From the NCBI GenBank assembly GCA_018401415.1, contig JAGYKV010000017.1:186001-250000 (forward strand): DNA of 64,000 nt. The letters run 5' to 3'. The translations under genes and the position numbers were made by a program. This document shows, in pieces, positions 52,316 through 62,179 of this stretch (positions are counted from its first letter, which is position 1; each line of letters begins with the position of its first letter). The notes under the pieces are model-generated. The model saw only the letters and a list, made by a program, of their open reading frames with translations, did not search any database and was not told where the DNA came from. The DNA comes from Candidatus Nanopelagicales bacterium (GTDB lineage Bacteria > Actinomycetota > Actinomycetes > S36-B12).

Positions 52316-54475
52316 TCACTCCGGGATAAAAAAAGTTGCAGACAATGGGGGCACGGTTATCCGGGCCACGGCTGGTTTGCCGTTCCAGTCGATATCGAGT
52401 GCAGTGATGTGACCCTGATTTCCAACCCCTGAACCTCCGTAATGCTGTGAGTCAGTGTTGAGTACTTCCCGCCAAATTCCCGAACTCGGCAGTGCAAGTG
52501 GATAATCGTGATAAACCACGGGTGAGAAGTTCGCTATAAATGCAATGCACTTTCCCGAGTTTGACCAGCGGAGCCAACTGAAAATATTGGTGTCGGCAGA
52601 GCCACCGTCAATCCATTCGAATCCTCGAGGGTCATTATCGCGTTCCCACATGGCGGGGACAGTTCGATACAACATATTGAGGTCGTGAACGGTACTCACA
52701 ATTCCCTGGTGCTCGGTGAATTGCAATAAATGCCAATCGAGTCCTCGCTCGCTGGACCACTCCGCAGATTGAGCAAACTCGGAACCCATGAAGAGTAGTT
52801 TTTTACCTGGATGAGCCCACATGAACGCAAGGTAGGTCCGCAGGTTGGCCAAGGCTTGCCAGCGGTCTCCCGGCATCCGAGAGATGAGGGATCCTTTTCC
52901 ATGTACCACTTCATCGTGAGAAAAAGGCAAAATGAAATTCTCACTAAACGAATACATCAGTGAGAATGTCATTTCATCGTGGTGATATTTCCGATGAACC
53001 GCTTCATGTTTGACATACCCCAAAGAGTCATGCATCCAGCCCATGTTCCACTTGAAGCCAAAACCGAGTCCGCCGAGGCTTGTAGCGCGAGTAACACCAG
53101 GCCACGCGGTTGATTCTTCAGCAATCGTGATGGCACCGGGAACACGTTTGTACACGGTCGCGTTCATTTCTTGAAGGAATGAAACAGCATCGAGGTTCTC
53201 GCGTCCGCCATATTGATTGGGGAGCCAATCAGAACCTTCACGCGAATAGTCCAGATAAAGCATGGATGCAACGGCGTCTACTCGTAGACCATCGAGGTGG
53301 AATTCTTCCAGCCAAAACAGTGCATTGGCCACCAGGAAATTGCGCACCTCCTTGCGACCAAAATCGAAAATAAATGTTCCCCAGTCCGGGTGTTCGCCGC
53401 GACGGGGGTCTGAGTGTTCATAGAGTGGGGTGCCATCGAATTGGGCGAGTGCCCAAATGTCTTTGGGAAAGTGCGCGGGCACCCAATCGAGAATGACGCC
53501 AATGCCCGCTGTATGCAGAGCATTGATCAAGAAACGAAATTGGTCAGGTGTGCCGAACCGAGCCGTTGGGGCGTAGTAGGAGGTGACCTGATAGCCCCAT
53601 GAAGGGCCATAGGGATGTTCTGAGACGGGAAGGAACTCCACATGGGTGAATCCGGTGGTGGCGAGGTAATCCACGAGTTCGGTGGCTAGTTGAACATAGG
53701 TCAGCCCAGGTCTCCATGAGCCGAGGTGAACTTCATAGATCGAAAGGGGTTTGGTGTGTTGGTCAGATTCAGATCGACGATTCATCCAGTCGGAGTCGGT
53801 CCACGTGAAAGTCGATTCGTAAATGAGTGAGGCGGTTTTGGGTGGAATCTCGGTAGCGAACGCCAGGGGGTCCGCCTTTATGTGCCAGGTGCCGACATGA
53901 TCAAGTAAGGCAAATTTATAGGCCTGCCCGACCGAGAGGTGTGGAATGAATATTTCCCAGACGCCGGTAGATCCCAGTGATCGCATGGGATGAGCCTGAC
54001 CATTCCAGAAATTAAAGTCACCGACAACTCTGACCCCCTGTGCATTGGGCGCCCAAACGGAGAATCGAACGCCGGGGACCTGTTCATGGCCCACGGTCAT
54101 GGAATGCGGATGGGCACCGAGTGCATCCCAGAGTTCTTCGTGTCGACCCTCACCCAATAAGTGAAGATCAACTTCACCGAGTGTGGGCAGAAAACGGTAA
54201 CCGTCGGGGGTTGTAACTTCCGATTCCGCATAAAGGGTTTCGAATTGATAGAGAGGAATATCCGAGTTCGTTTCGTGCGAGATGGTGGCAACCCACATCC
54301 CCGGTACTTCCTGAGTCATGGCATGGCGCTTGTCGTTGAAAATCAATGTCACGTTGCGAGCATCGGGGCGAAGCGCTCGGATGGTGAGTGAGCCATTCGA
54401 TGGATGCGCCCCCAAAATGGAATGCGGATTGAAATGCGTGCCATTGAGAACACGTTGGAGTTCGGCGTGTGACAT
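52316..54475 (-). CDS. glgB: 1,4-alpha-glucan branching enzyme
   Basis: 719 residues, GH13. N-terminal carbohydrate-binding modules (DPHSILGAHP-like start, VRVVGDFNFWNG) precede the catalytic barrel: DWVPAHFPKD, the nucleophile region FHLDGLRVDAVASMLYLDYSR, acid/base in ITIAEESTAWPG and FSHDEVVHGKGSL. It forms alpha-1,6 branches in glycogen. ATG 54475 lies 9 nt after the glgE stop and has no good ribosome site, so it depends on translation of glgE. Standard length for the family. Confidence 0.96.
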   Translation of the reverse strand: MSHAELQRVLNGTHFNPHSILGAHPSNGSLTIRALRPDARNVTLIFNDKRHAMTQEVPGMWVATISHETNSDIPLYQFETLYAESEVTTPDGYRFLPTLGEVDLHLLGEGRHEELWDALGAHPHSMTVGHEQVPGVRFSVWAPNAQGVRVVGDFNFWNGQAHPMRSLGSTGVWEIFIPHLSVGQAYKFALLDHVGTWHIKADPLAFATEIPPKTASLIYESTFTWTDSDWMNRRSESDQHTKPLSIYEVHLGSWRPGLTYVQLATELVDYLATTGFTHVEFLPVSEHPYGPSWGYQVTSYYAPTARFGTPDQFRFLINALHTAGIGVILDWVPAHFPKDIWALAQFDGTPLYEHSDPRRGEHPDWGTFIFDFGRKEVRNFLVANALFWLEEFHLDGLRVDAVASMLYLDYSREGSDWLPNQYGGRENLDAVSFLQEMNATVYKRVPGAITIAEESTAWPGVTRATSLGGLGFGFKWNMGWMHDSLGYVKHEAVHRKYHHDEMTFSLMYSFSENFILPFSHDEVVHGKGSLISRMPGDRWQALANLRTYLAFMWAHPGKKLLFMGSEFAQSAEWSSERGLDWHLLQFTEHQGIVSTVHDLNMLYRTVPAMWERDNDPRGFEWIDGGSADTNIFSWLRWSNSGKCIAFIANFSPVVYHDYPLALPSSGIWREVLNTDSQHYGGSGVGNQGHITALDIDWNGKPAVARITVPPLSATFFIPE

Positions 54476-54484
54476 GGGGGATGC

Positions 54485-56521
54485 TCATGCGGTGGATCTA
54501 GGGATAGTTGTTCGGGAGAAAACCGCCTGGGGTTGAACGTGACTCGAAACTCGAGCAATGTGCGCCACATTTTCATAGGGGTTCAATCGCACGAATGTGT
54601 GTGGGTTCCAGCGCCAACTTGAGTCGGTGAGTTCCTCGCGGACTGAGAATTCACAGTCCCAATCCAGGCCGAGAACCGGCATATTCCAGTGCACGGTTGT
54701 GGAGTGCTCGTGATAAGGATCCAGCGTGCACACCACGAGAACAACATTTGAGTGATCCCTTTTGGAATACGCGATCACGTCTGGTGAATCAGTGGCATGA
54801 AAGTACAAGGAACGCAACGATTGCAGGGCTGAATTTTCGCGCCTGATTTGGTTCAATTGAGTCAAGTACGGGGCTAATGTGCGGCCCTGTTTGATTGCAA
54901 GTTCCCAATCACGTGGTCGGTATTCAAATTTTTCGGAATCAAGATACTCCTCGCTTCCTGGACGCAGTGAAACATGTTCATAGAGTTCAAAACCACTATA
55001 GATTCCATAGGTGGGTGAAAGAGTCGCGGCAAGAGTGGCTCTAATCGCAAAAGCCGCTGGCATTCCGGTTTGTAAATAACCATGTAAAATATCGGGGGTA
55101 TTTGTGAATACGTTCGGTCGCATATATGCCGACATGGGTCCAGCAAGGTCGTTGAAATATTCTTCGATATCGTTTTTGCTGGTCTTCCAAGTGAAGTAGG
55201 TGTAGCTCTGTTGGAAACCCTGCTCGGCCAGAGCTCGCATCATGGGTGCGCGAGTAAAAGCTTCCGCCAAAAAAATAACCTGTGGGTGCGTCGCGTTAAT
55301 TGCATGAATAAGTCGGTTCCACACCCACACCGGTTTGGTGTGTGGGTTATCTACTCTGAAGATTTCAACCCCTAAATCGATCCAGTAACGGACGATTCTC
55401 TCGACTTCGGAGTACAACCCCTCCGGATCATTGTCAAAATTCAGGGGAAAAATATCCTGATACTTCTTGGGTGGGTTTTCAGCGTAGGCAATTGACCCGT
55501 CGGCTCGGGTCGTGAACCACTCTGGGTGTTCTTTCACCCAAGGATGGTCGGGTGACGCCTGCAAGGCGAGATCAAGTGCAATTTCGAGGCCCTCAGCACG
55601 GGCAGTGTTCAGAAACTTTTTAAAGTCACCGACGGTGCCGAGTTCGGGGTGTATGCAATCGTGGCCGCCGTCCTTGGAGCCAATTGCCCACGGTGAGCCT
55701 GGGTCGTGCTTGCCCGGAGTGAGGGTGTTATTTCGGCCCTTGCGATTAATCGCACCGATCGGATGAATTGGCGGAAGATACACGACATCGAAACCCATTG
55801 CCGCAATCTGAGGTAACCGCCGAGCAGCAGAGGCAAATGTGCCCGACCGCGGTGGATTCAGGGTGGCCCCTTCACTACGTGGAAAAAATTCGTACCAGGC
55901 ACCGATCAGGGCGCGTGACCTCTCAATGAGGAGTGGCCACGGACCTGATGATGTGGGTGATTCGCGGATGGGATTTTCCTGGGCGATATCCAGAATCGCC
56001 GAGTCTGTTGCTGCTGCCAGCCGCACACTCGCGGGCAGTGAAGTATTAAGAACCGTGACGATGGCGGATTCAAGTACTGCCGAATGGCCCGATGGGGTTT
56101 CCGGGTGTGCGGCAATGGATTGCAGAATCAGGGCACCCTCGGTGAGCTCTAGATCTGTGTCCAATCCAGCCGGGATCTTAATGGCGGCTCGGTGGTACCA
56201 GGTGTCCCACGGATTTCCCCAGGCAGTAATGGTGAAACTCCAGGATCCCTCGATATCTGGCTGAAAAAGCACCTCGTATCGATCAGGGTCGAAACCTCTT
56301 TGCATGGGATACGGACCGCATTCCGCACCAGATGGATCGGTGAATCTAATGTCGACGCTCAGGGAATCATGCCCTTCACGAAATGCGGTGACGCCAAATG
56401 GAATGACTTCACCATTAACTCCGGCAGCAGGAAAATCGCCACATTCCACCACGGGAGCGATATCGATCAGGGTGAATCTAGGTCGGGGCGTCTGGTCAAT
56501 CGTGGAGGAACGCACCGACAT
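54485..56521 (-). CDS. glgE: Alpha-1,4-glucan:maltose-1-phosphate maltosyltransferase
   Basis: 678 residues, GH13_3. Transfers maltosyl units from maltose-1-phosphate onto glucans. An N-terminal insert domain is followed by GFDVVYLPPIHPIG, the GSPWAIGSKDGGHDCIHPELGTV strip, FRVDNPHTKPVWVW with the nucleophile Asp, and FLAEAFTRAPMM with the acid/base Glu. The usual partners treS and pep2 (maltokinase) are not next to it, and the gene order here is glgE-glgB only. Maltose-1-phosphate may come from a GlgM-type synthase elsewhere. ATG 56521 has TACTCT 7 nt upstream. Divergent from glgP. Confidence 0.96.
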   Translation of the reverse strand: MSVRSSTIDQTPRPRFTLIDIAPVVECGDFPAAGVNGEVIPFGVTAFREGHDSLSVDIRFTDPSGAECGPYPMQRGFDPDRYEVLFQPDIEGSWSFTITAWGNPWDTWYHRAAIKIPAGLDTDLELTEGALILQSIAAHPETPSGHSAVLESAIVTVLNTSLPASVRLAAATDSAILDIAQENPIRESPTSSGPWPLLIERSRALIGAWYEFFPRSEGATLNPPRSGTFASAARRLPQIAAMGFDVVYLPPIHPIGAINRKGRNNTLTPGKHDPGSPWAIGSKDGGHDCIHPELGTVGDFKKFLNTARAEGLEIALDLALQASPDHPWVKEHPEWFTTRADGSIAYAENPPKKYQDIFPLNFDNDPEGLYSEVERIVRYWIDLGVEIFRVDNPHTKPVWVWNRLIHAINATHPQVIFLAEAFTRAPMMRALAEQGFQQSYTYFTWKTSKNDIEEYFNDLAGPMSAYMRPNVFTNTPDILHGYLQTGMPAAFAIRATLAATLSPTYGIYSGFELYEHVSLRPGSEEYLDSEKFEYRPRDWELAIKQGRTLAPYLTQLNQIRRENSALQSLRSLYFHATDSPDVIAYSKRDHSNVVLVVCTLDPYHEHSTTVHWNMPVLGLDWDCEFSVREELTDSSWRWNPHTFVRLNPYENVAHIARVSSHVQPQAVFSRTTIPRSTA

Positions 56522-56528
56522 GGAGCCG

Positions 56529-56534
56529 AGAGTA
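56529..56534 (-). promoter_or_regulatory. -10-like hexamer TACTCT for the glgE-glgB operon
   Basis: Minus-strand TACTCT ends 7 nt before ATG 56521. The divergent glgP promoter lies about 70 nt away. Confidence 0.45.
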
Positions 56535-56601
56535 TCGCTGATCCGCAGCGGACACTAGGGCTTTGCATGTATACGTTTGCAGGATGCGAGGTCGACCCCG
56601 G

Positions 56602-56607
56602 TAAGTT
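56602..56607 (+). promoter_or_regulatory. -10-like hexamer TAAGTT, leaderless start of glgP
   Basis: TAAGTT ends 6 nt before GTG 56614, and no ribosome site is present. Confidence 0.5.
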
Positions 56608-56613
56608 ACTGCT

Positions 56614-59214
56614 GTGAGAGCACTGAAGAGACTGACGGTCCGAAATATTCTCCCCCCTTCACTGGATTCATTACATGAGTTGGCGCTCAATCTCCGGTGG
56701 AGCTGGGATCCTGAGACACGCTCATTGTTCAAGGCGATTGATCCTCGGCTATGGGAACAAACCCATGATCCTTTGCGGTTATTGGGAGAGGTGTCTCAGC
56801 AGCGGCTCGCCGAACTTGCGGCCGACCCAGGATTTGTTCAATGGGTACAGCAACGGCAGTTAAATCTCCGCGATTACCTGCAGTCCCCGAGTTGGTTTGA
56901 CACCGAGGACCAGACGCAGGTCGGCAGCATTACAGGCATCGCGTACTTTTCCCCGGAATTCGGAGTGACATCTTCGCTCCCGCAGTACAGCGGTGGTCTA
57001 GGAATTCTCGCAGGGGACCATCTGAAATCAGCAAGTGACCTTGGTGTTCCCATTATTGGCATCGGGCTGTTTTATAAGTCGGGCTATTTCCGTCAGCTAC
57101 TCTCACGCGAAGCCTGGCAATTGGAGGAGTACCCGGTGTGCGCGCCAGATGCAAGTCCGGTGACCCTATTGCGAAATAAAGATCAATCGCCGGCTGTCAT
57201 CCGCGTTGGGTTACCCGGTGACCGGGAACTGTGCGCTCACATCTGGGTTGCTCAGATAGGGCGCGTGCCTCTGGTGCTTCTGGACACAGATATTGAAGTG
57301 AACGATCCGGCAGGTCGCGAAGTTACCGATCGACTCTACGGGGGTGGAGGTGAGACGCGGCTACAACAAGAGATGCTGTTAGGCATCGGTGGTATCCGAG
57401 CGCTGAGGGCATTCTGTGCAATCACGGGAGCACCCGAGCCAAATGTTTTTCACACAAACGAAGGCCACGCGGGCTTTTTAGGAATCGAGCGAATACGGGA
57501 ACTTGTACAAAGTGGAAATGACATCGATTTCGATCAAGCGTTGGAAGCGACCCGGGCAAATACTGTCTTCACGACCCACACGCCCGTTCCGGCAGGTATT
57601 GATCGTTTCCCTATTGATTTAATGATGCGTTACTTTGGCGGAGACAATGCTGAGCCCGGAGTGCCCGTTGAGAAAGTTCTTGATTTGGGGCGGGAAGACT
57701 CAGGTGAATTTTTCAATATGGCCATGATGGGATTCCGGTTAGCCGGTCGGGCTAATGGCGTCAGTCTTCTTCACGGCAAAGTCTCCCGACAAATGTTTGC
57801 GCACCTGTGGCCCGGATTTGACCCCGCCGACATCCCCATTACGTCAATTACCAACGGTGTCCATGCCCCCACATGGGTTGCTTCCGAAATACGTGATTTG
57901 GTGAGAGAAGAGTATGGAATCACTGACCCGGATCTCATGTGGGAATGTCTAGGCGATGTCTCCATGCGCCGTTTTTGGGACATTAAGCGCTCCTTGCGTG
58001 AAGCATTAGTCACCATGTCTCGTGAGCGACTTCGCCAATCATGGACAGAACGCGGTGCCCATGAATCGGAGTTGAACTGGACCGACCACGTCTTGGATCC
58101 AGATATTTTGACGATTGGTTTTGCGCGTCGTGTTCCCTCGTACAAACGGCTCACCCTAATGCTGCGCGAACCGGATCGACTCCGATCACTGCTTACCCAC
58201 CCCACCCATCCTGTGCAAATGGTTATCGCAGGCAAAGCCCATCCGGCCGACGAGGGTGGTAAGGAGCTCATCGCCCAATTGGTCAGGTTTTCCGATTCTC
58301 CCGATGTCCGAAATCGAATTGTTTTTCTCCCCAACTACGACATTGGGATGGCCACCACCTTGTATCCCGGATGCGATATTTGGCTCAATAATCCGATCCG
58401 CCCGCTGGAAGCAAGTGGCACATCCGGCATGAAAGCAGCCCTCAATGGAGCCTTAAATTTGTCCATAATGGACGGCTGGTGGGATGAATTATTCGATGGC
58501 ACCAATGGCTGGTCCATTCCCACGGCCCATTCATCTTATGACTCTCAAACTCGCGATGATTTTGAGGCCACAGCCATGTATGACCTGATTGAAAGTGAGA
58601 TTGCGCCAAAGTTTTACCGCCGTGGCGACGATCAATTGCCGGTTGAATGGTTGGACATGGTTCGACACACATTGCGATCATTGGGTCCGAAGGTGCTCGC
58701 AACGCGCATGGTGAAAGAGTACGTCGAGAAACTCTACGCCCCGGCGGCCGTCGCAGGAGAACAGTTGGCGACCCATGACTTCGGAGGAGCTCGAGAACTA
58801 GCCCGGTGGAAACAACATGTTCGTGCCGAGTGGCCCCATCTGTCCATTGACCATGTCGAATCAGATGTTGCTGGTTCATCTGTTTCATTGGGGGAAACGC
58901 TGCCTATTCGCGCCTATCTGCATGTGGCCGGATTATCGCCGTCTGACCTGGTGGTGGAAGCGGTTTATGGTCATGTTGATTCCCTCGACGATATTGAGCA
59001 TGCTCAACACGTGACTCTCCTGCCGCAAACTGACTTGGGCGGAAACCGATGGATTTATTCGGGTGAAATCCCGCTCCAGCACAGTGGTTCATTTGGCTAC
59101 TCGGTCCGCATCATTCCCAGCCACGCTTCCATGCCTTCCACAGCTGATCTAGGTCTCCAGACAGTGCCTCATGTGATTGCCAACAGGGGTGCACCAGATA
59201 TTCATTTACGCTGA
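56614..59214 (+). CDS. glgP: Alpha-glucan phosphorylase
   Basis: 866 residues, GT35. The N-terminal DUF3417-type region (ALNLRWSWDPETR) marks the actinobacterial/archaeal short class. The core has CAYFSPEFG-like YFSPEFGVTSSLPQYSGGLG, HTNEGHAGFLGIER, and the PLP Lys607 in EASGTSGMKAALNG. It degrades glucan to glucose-1-phosphate. Adds a C-terminal beta domain after about residue 700. GTG 56614 is leaderless with TAAGTT 6 nt upstream. The 3' end overlaps glgX by 9 nt (convergent). Confidence 0.94.
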   Translation: MRALKRLTVRNILPPSLDSLHELALNLRWSWDPETRSLFKAIDPRLWEQTHDPLRLLGEVSQQRLAELAADPGFVQWVQQRQLNLRDYLQSPSWFDTEDQTQVGSITGIAYFSPEFGVTSSLPQYSGGLGILAGDHLKSASDLGVPIIGIGLFYKSGYFRQLLSREAWQLEEYPVCAPDASPVTLLRNKDQSPAVIRVGLPGDRELCAHIWVAQIGRVPLVLLDTDIEVNDPAGREVTDRLYGGGGETRLQQEMLLGIGGIRALRAFCAITGAPEPNVFHTNEGHAGFLGIERIRELVQSGNDIDFDQALEATRANTVFTTHTPVPAGIDRFPIDLMMRYFGGDNAEPGVPVEKVLDLGREDSGEFFNMAMMGFRLAGRANGVSLLHGKVSRQMFAHLWPGFDPADIPITSITNGVHAPTWVASEIRDLVREEYGITDPDLMWECLGDVSMRRFWDIKRSLREALVTMSRERLRQSWTERGAHESELNWTDHVLDPDILTIGFARRVPSYKRLTLMLREPDRLRSLLTHPTHPVQMVIAGKAHPADEGGKELIAQLVRFSDSPDVRNRIVFLPNYDIGMATTLYPGCDIWLNNPIRPLEASGTSGMKAALNGALNLSIMDGWWDELFDGTNGWSIPTAHSSYDSQTRDDFEATAMYDLIESEIAPKFYRRGDDQLPVEWLDMVRHTLRSLGPKVLATRMVKEYVEKLYAPAAVAGEQLATHDFGGARELARWKQHVRAEWPHLSIDHVESDVAGSSVSLGETLPIRAYLHVAGLSPSDLVVEAVYGHVDSLDDIEHAQHVTLLPQTDLGGNRWIYSGEIPLQHSGSFGYSVRIIPSHASMPSTADLGLQTVPHVIANRGAPDIHLR

Positions 59215-61284
59215 GGATTTTCGTGCCTGCAGAATCAATGTGGATCGCGGGGTGAGTTTTACTGGCTGATCCGATTCGTAACTGATCTCGATCGGTTTGC
59301 CGTTGGTGAAAGTTGTGTCCAAGATCGGAATATATGAATATCCGCTGTATGGATCGCCGGGAAGGATGAATTCAACGGATTCAGAACCTGCATGGAAAAT
59401 ACAAAGCAATGAGTCTCCTTGGATAGGGGAGATATACATGCCGACCGTCGACAGATTGCCCGTGCCCCAGTCTTCGATTTCACGGCCACCGGGACCAAAC
59501 CACGCCAAATCCTTGGGACCACCTTCAATGTGCGCTGCGCCGGTGAAAAAACCTGATGGTCGAATATCAGCCCAAAATGTTCGAACGTGATTCAACGTGG
59601 CACAAAGATCAATGAGGTCCCAATCTGCTTGTTCGAGTTCCCAGTTCACCCATGAAATTGAATTATCCTGACAGTACCCATTGTTATTACCAAGCTGCGT
59701 TCGGTGAAATTCATCCCCAGCGAGGAGCATTGGAACGCCATTGGACAAATACATGGTTGTCAGAAAATTTCTCACCTGCCGGGCTCGGGTTTCCAAGATT
59801 TCCGGATCAAGGGTGGGTCCTTCGACTCCGTAATTGTGGGAGCGATTGTTATCTGTGCCGTCCCGATTATCTTCACGATTTGCTTGATTGTGCTTATGGT
59901 TGTAACTCACCAAATCCCATAAAGTGAATCCATCGTGTGAGGTGACGAAATTAATTGACGTGTATTGATCGGCCGACTTACCCCCATGGATGTCTTCAGA
60001 GCCTGACAGGCGCCACCCGATGTGTGCGATACCCGACTGACCGCGCCAAAAGTCGCGAACATCATCTCGATACCTGTCATTCCACTCACTCCATAAACTG
60101 GGAAATGACCCCACGCGGTAGCCGTCGGGGCCGACATCCCAAGGCTCGGCAATTAACTTGACTTTTCGAAGCACAGGATCCTGCTGGATGGCATTGAGGA
60201 AGACACCGTGCATGTCCACATCAAGATCACCACGGGCCAAGGCGGTTGCAAGATCAAATCGGAACCCGTCAACATGCATGTCGGTGACCCAATAGCGCAG
60301 TGAGTCCATGATCACTTGAAGTGCCTGCGGTAAGGAGGCATTGACGGAATTTCCACAGCCCGTAACGTCTACGTATTCGCCGGAGTCGGATAACCGGTAA
60401 AAGTCGACATTGTTTATGCCCTTGAAGCATAGAAATGGTCCGAGGGCGCCGCCTTCTGCAGTGTGGTTGTAGACAACATCGAGGATTACTTCAATTCCTG
60501 AGCGGTGAAGTTCTCGGACCATGTACTTAAAATCTTCGATTTCAGTACCTGGCCTTGACGCGTATTGAGCATGTGGAGCAAAGAAGCCAATAGTGTTGTA
60601 ACCCCAGTAGTTGGTAAGCCCGGTGTCCGTGAGGTGGCGTTCGCTGAGGAATGACTGGACTGGCAGTAATTCGATCGTTGTGACACCAATATGCCGGAGG
60701 TGTTCAATCAGCGCGGGCGCTACGATTCCCCGAAATGTTCCGCGGTCAGTCTCCGGCACCGATGGATGTAATTGGGTGAGCCCCTTGACATGTGCTTCAT
60801 AGATCACCGTTTCCGCCCACGGAATATTTGGTGGACAGTCGCCTTCCCAGTCGAAATGTGATTCCGTTACAACGGAATGGGGAACATGGTTGCTGTTATC
60901 TAATGTCGAAAGGGTTAACGGGTCGTGCGGAGAATGGTCGTAAATAGCGGGTGTTTCGATCAGCGTTCCGGCAATCCGTTTCGAATAGGGATCAAGAAGT
61001 AGTTTGTGGGGGTTGAACCGTAAACCAGATTGCGGATCCCACTCGCCTGAGACTCTAAATCCATAGTGTGCACCCACCGGGACGTGCGGAACATTTGCGT
61101 AATAGACACCCTGAACCAACCGGCGCAGTTCGATCTGCCGCTCTGAAATACTGCCGTCGTTCTCAGTCGTAAGAAGACAGAACAACACCCGTGTTGCCCG
61201 CGGGGCCCACAGTGAAACATGTGCGGACCCATCGGGTAGAGGGGTGACTCCAAAACTGTCCCACACTCCACCGGGTGTCCTCAC
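59206..61284 (-). CDS. glgX: Glycogen debranching enzyme (isoamylase family)
   Basis: 692 residues, GH13_11. An N-terminal CBM48-like domain (HVSLWAPRATRVLFCLL) precedes the barrel: YEAHVKGLTQLHP, VILDVVYNHTAEGG, FRFDLATALARG with the nucleophile Asp, LIAEPWDVG with the acid Glu, and NFVTSHDGFTLWDLVSYNHKHN. It hydrolyses alpha-1,6 branches after phosphorylase trimming. GTG 61284 has TAAAGT 7 nt upstream. It completes the set glgB/glgE/glgP/glgX. Confidence 0.95.
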   Translation of the reverse strand: MRTPGGVWDSFGVTPLPDGSAHVSLWAPRATRVLFCLLTTENDGSISERQIELRRLVQGVYYANVPHVPVGAHYGFRVSGEWDPQSGLRFNPHKLLLDPYSKRIAGTLIETPAIYDHSPHDPLTLSTLDNSNHVPHSVVTESHFDWEGDCPPNIPWAETVIYEAHVKGLTQLHPSVPETDRGTFRGIVAPALIEHLRHIGVTTIELLPVQSFLSERHLTDTGLTNYWGYNTIGFFAPHAQYASRPGTEIEDFKYMVRELHRSGIEVILDVVYNHTAEGGALGPFLCFKGINNVDFYRLSDSGEYVDVTGCGNSVNASLPQALQVIMDSLRYWVTDMHVDGFRFDLATALARGDLDVDMHGVFLNAIQQDPVLRKVKLIAEPWDVGPDGYRVGSFPSLWSEWNDRYRDDVRDFWRGQSGIAHIGWRLSGSEDIHGGKSADQYTSINFVTSHDGFTLWDLVSYNHKHNQANREDNRDGTDNNRSHNYGVEGPTLDPEILETRARQVRNFLTTMYLSNGVPMLLAGDEFHRTQLGNNNGYCQDNSISWVNWELEQADWDLIDLCATLNHVRTFWADIRPSGFFTGAAHIEGGPKDLAWFGPGGREIEDWGTGNLSTVGMYISPIQGDSLLCIFHAGSESVEFILPGDPYSGYSYIPILDTTFTNGKPIEISYESDQPVKLTPRSTLILQARKSSA

Positions 61285-61291
61285 CCTGAGG

Positions 61292-61297
61292 ACTTTA
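61292..61297 (-). promoter_or_regulatory. -10-like hexamer TAAAGT for glgX
   Basis: Minus-strand TAAAGT ends 7 nt before GTG 61284, with no ribosome site in between. Confidence 0.45.
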
Positions 61298-61387
61298 CTT
61301 GTTCTCAGCCTCTGGGGTTACCGCTGATTCTCCCGGTGGGCTAGCGTGTGCTCGGGTTTACGCAAAGAATGAGAGAGAAGGGCCACC

Positions 61388-62179
61388 ATGGCAATTTTTG
61401 AAGAAGAATTTGTTCGAGTAGATCTGGACAATGGAATCGCCGTGCTGCACCTCACCCGTCCACCCATGAATGCATTGAGCCTGCAAATGCAACAACAAAT
61501 TGCAGCGGCCGCTGGATTGATATCTGCGCACAGGGATGTGCATGCCGCCGTTCTTTATGGCGGACCGAAAGTTTTTGCTGCGGGTGCAGACGTAAAAGAA
61601 ATGGCAAACATGGCGTATGCAGACATGGCTGAAGCTGCTCACCGGTTGCGGGAGTCCTTCGATGCGGTTGCCAGAATTTCCCAGCCCACGATCGCGGCGA
61701 TCACAGGCTTTGCCCTTGGTGGGGGTTTGGAGTTGGCCATGTGTGCTGATTTCCGAGTCGCGGGGGACAATGCCAAGCTCGGTCAGCCCGAGATCCTTCT
61801 CGGGATAATTCCGGGTGCGGGGGGCACACAGCGCCTTCCGCGACTTATTGGTTCTTCACGGGCCAAGGAAATGGTTTTTGGTGGTCAGATGATCTCCGCG
61901 ATGGAAGCGTTCGATATTGGTCTTGTAAACCGCATCTGCCCACCTGATTCGGTATTGGAAACTTCCATTGAATGGGCACAAACTTTTGTGAATGGTCCTC
62001 GATTAGCTTTGGGAGCTGCAAAGCGCGCAATCAATAGTGGGTTAAATGTGGATCTCGCAACGGGTTTGTCCATCGAGACCACTGAGTTCGCCGCGCTATT
62101 TGCGACCGAAGACCAAAAAAATGGCATGAATTCATTTGTCGACAATGGTCCGGGCAGAGCGCAATTTCAGGGTCGCTAA
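61388..62179 (+). CDS. Enoyl-CoA hydratase/isomerase (crotonase family)
   Basis: 263 residues. Oxyanion-hole segments KVFAAGADVKEM and GFALGGGLELAM are present, with two catalytic Glu candidates in LGGGLELAM and GQPEILLGIIPGAGGT. This agrees with a true hydratase, and it could make crotonyl-CoA from 3-hydroxybutyryl-CoA for Ccr. A purine-rich GAGAGAAGGG precedes the ATG. The stop overlaps the methyltransferase start by one base (TAATG), so the two are co-translated although their roles look different. Confidence 0.92.
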   Translation: MAIFEEEFVRVDLDNGIAVLHLTRPPMNALSLQMQQQIAAAAGLISAHRDVHAAVLYGGPKVFAAGADVKEMANMAYADMAEAAHRLRESFDAVARISQPTIAAITGFALGGGLELAMCADFRVAGDNAKLGQPEILLGIIPGAGGTQRLPRLIGSSRAKEMVFGGQMISAMEAFDIGLVNRICPPDSVLETSIEWAQTFVNGPRLALGAAKRAINSGLNVDLATGLSIETTEFAALFATEDQKNGMNSFVDNGPGRAQFQGR

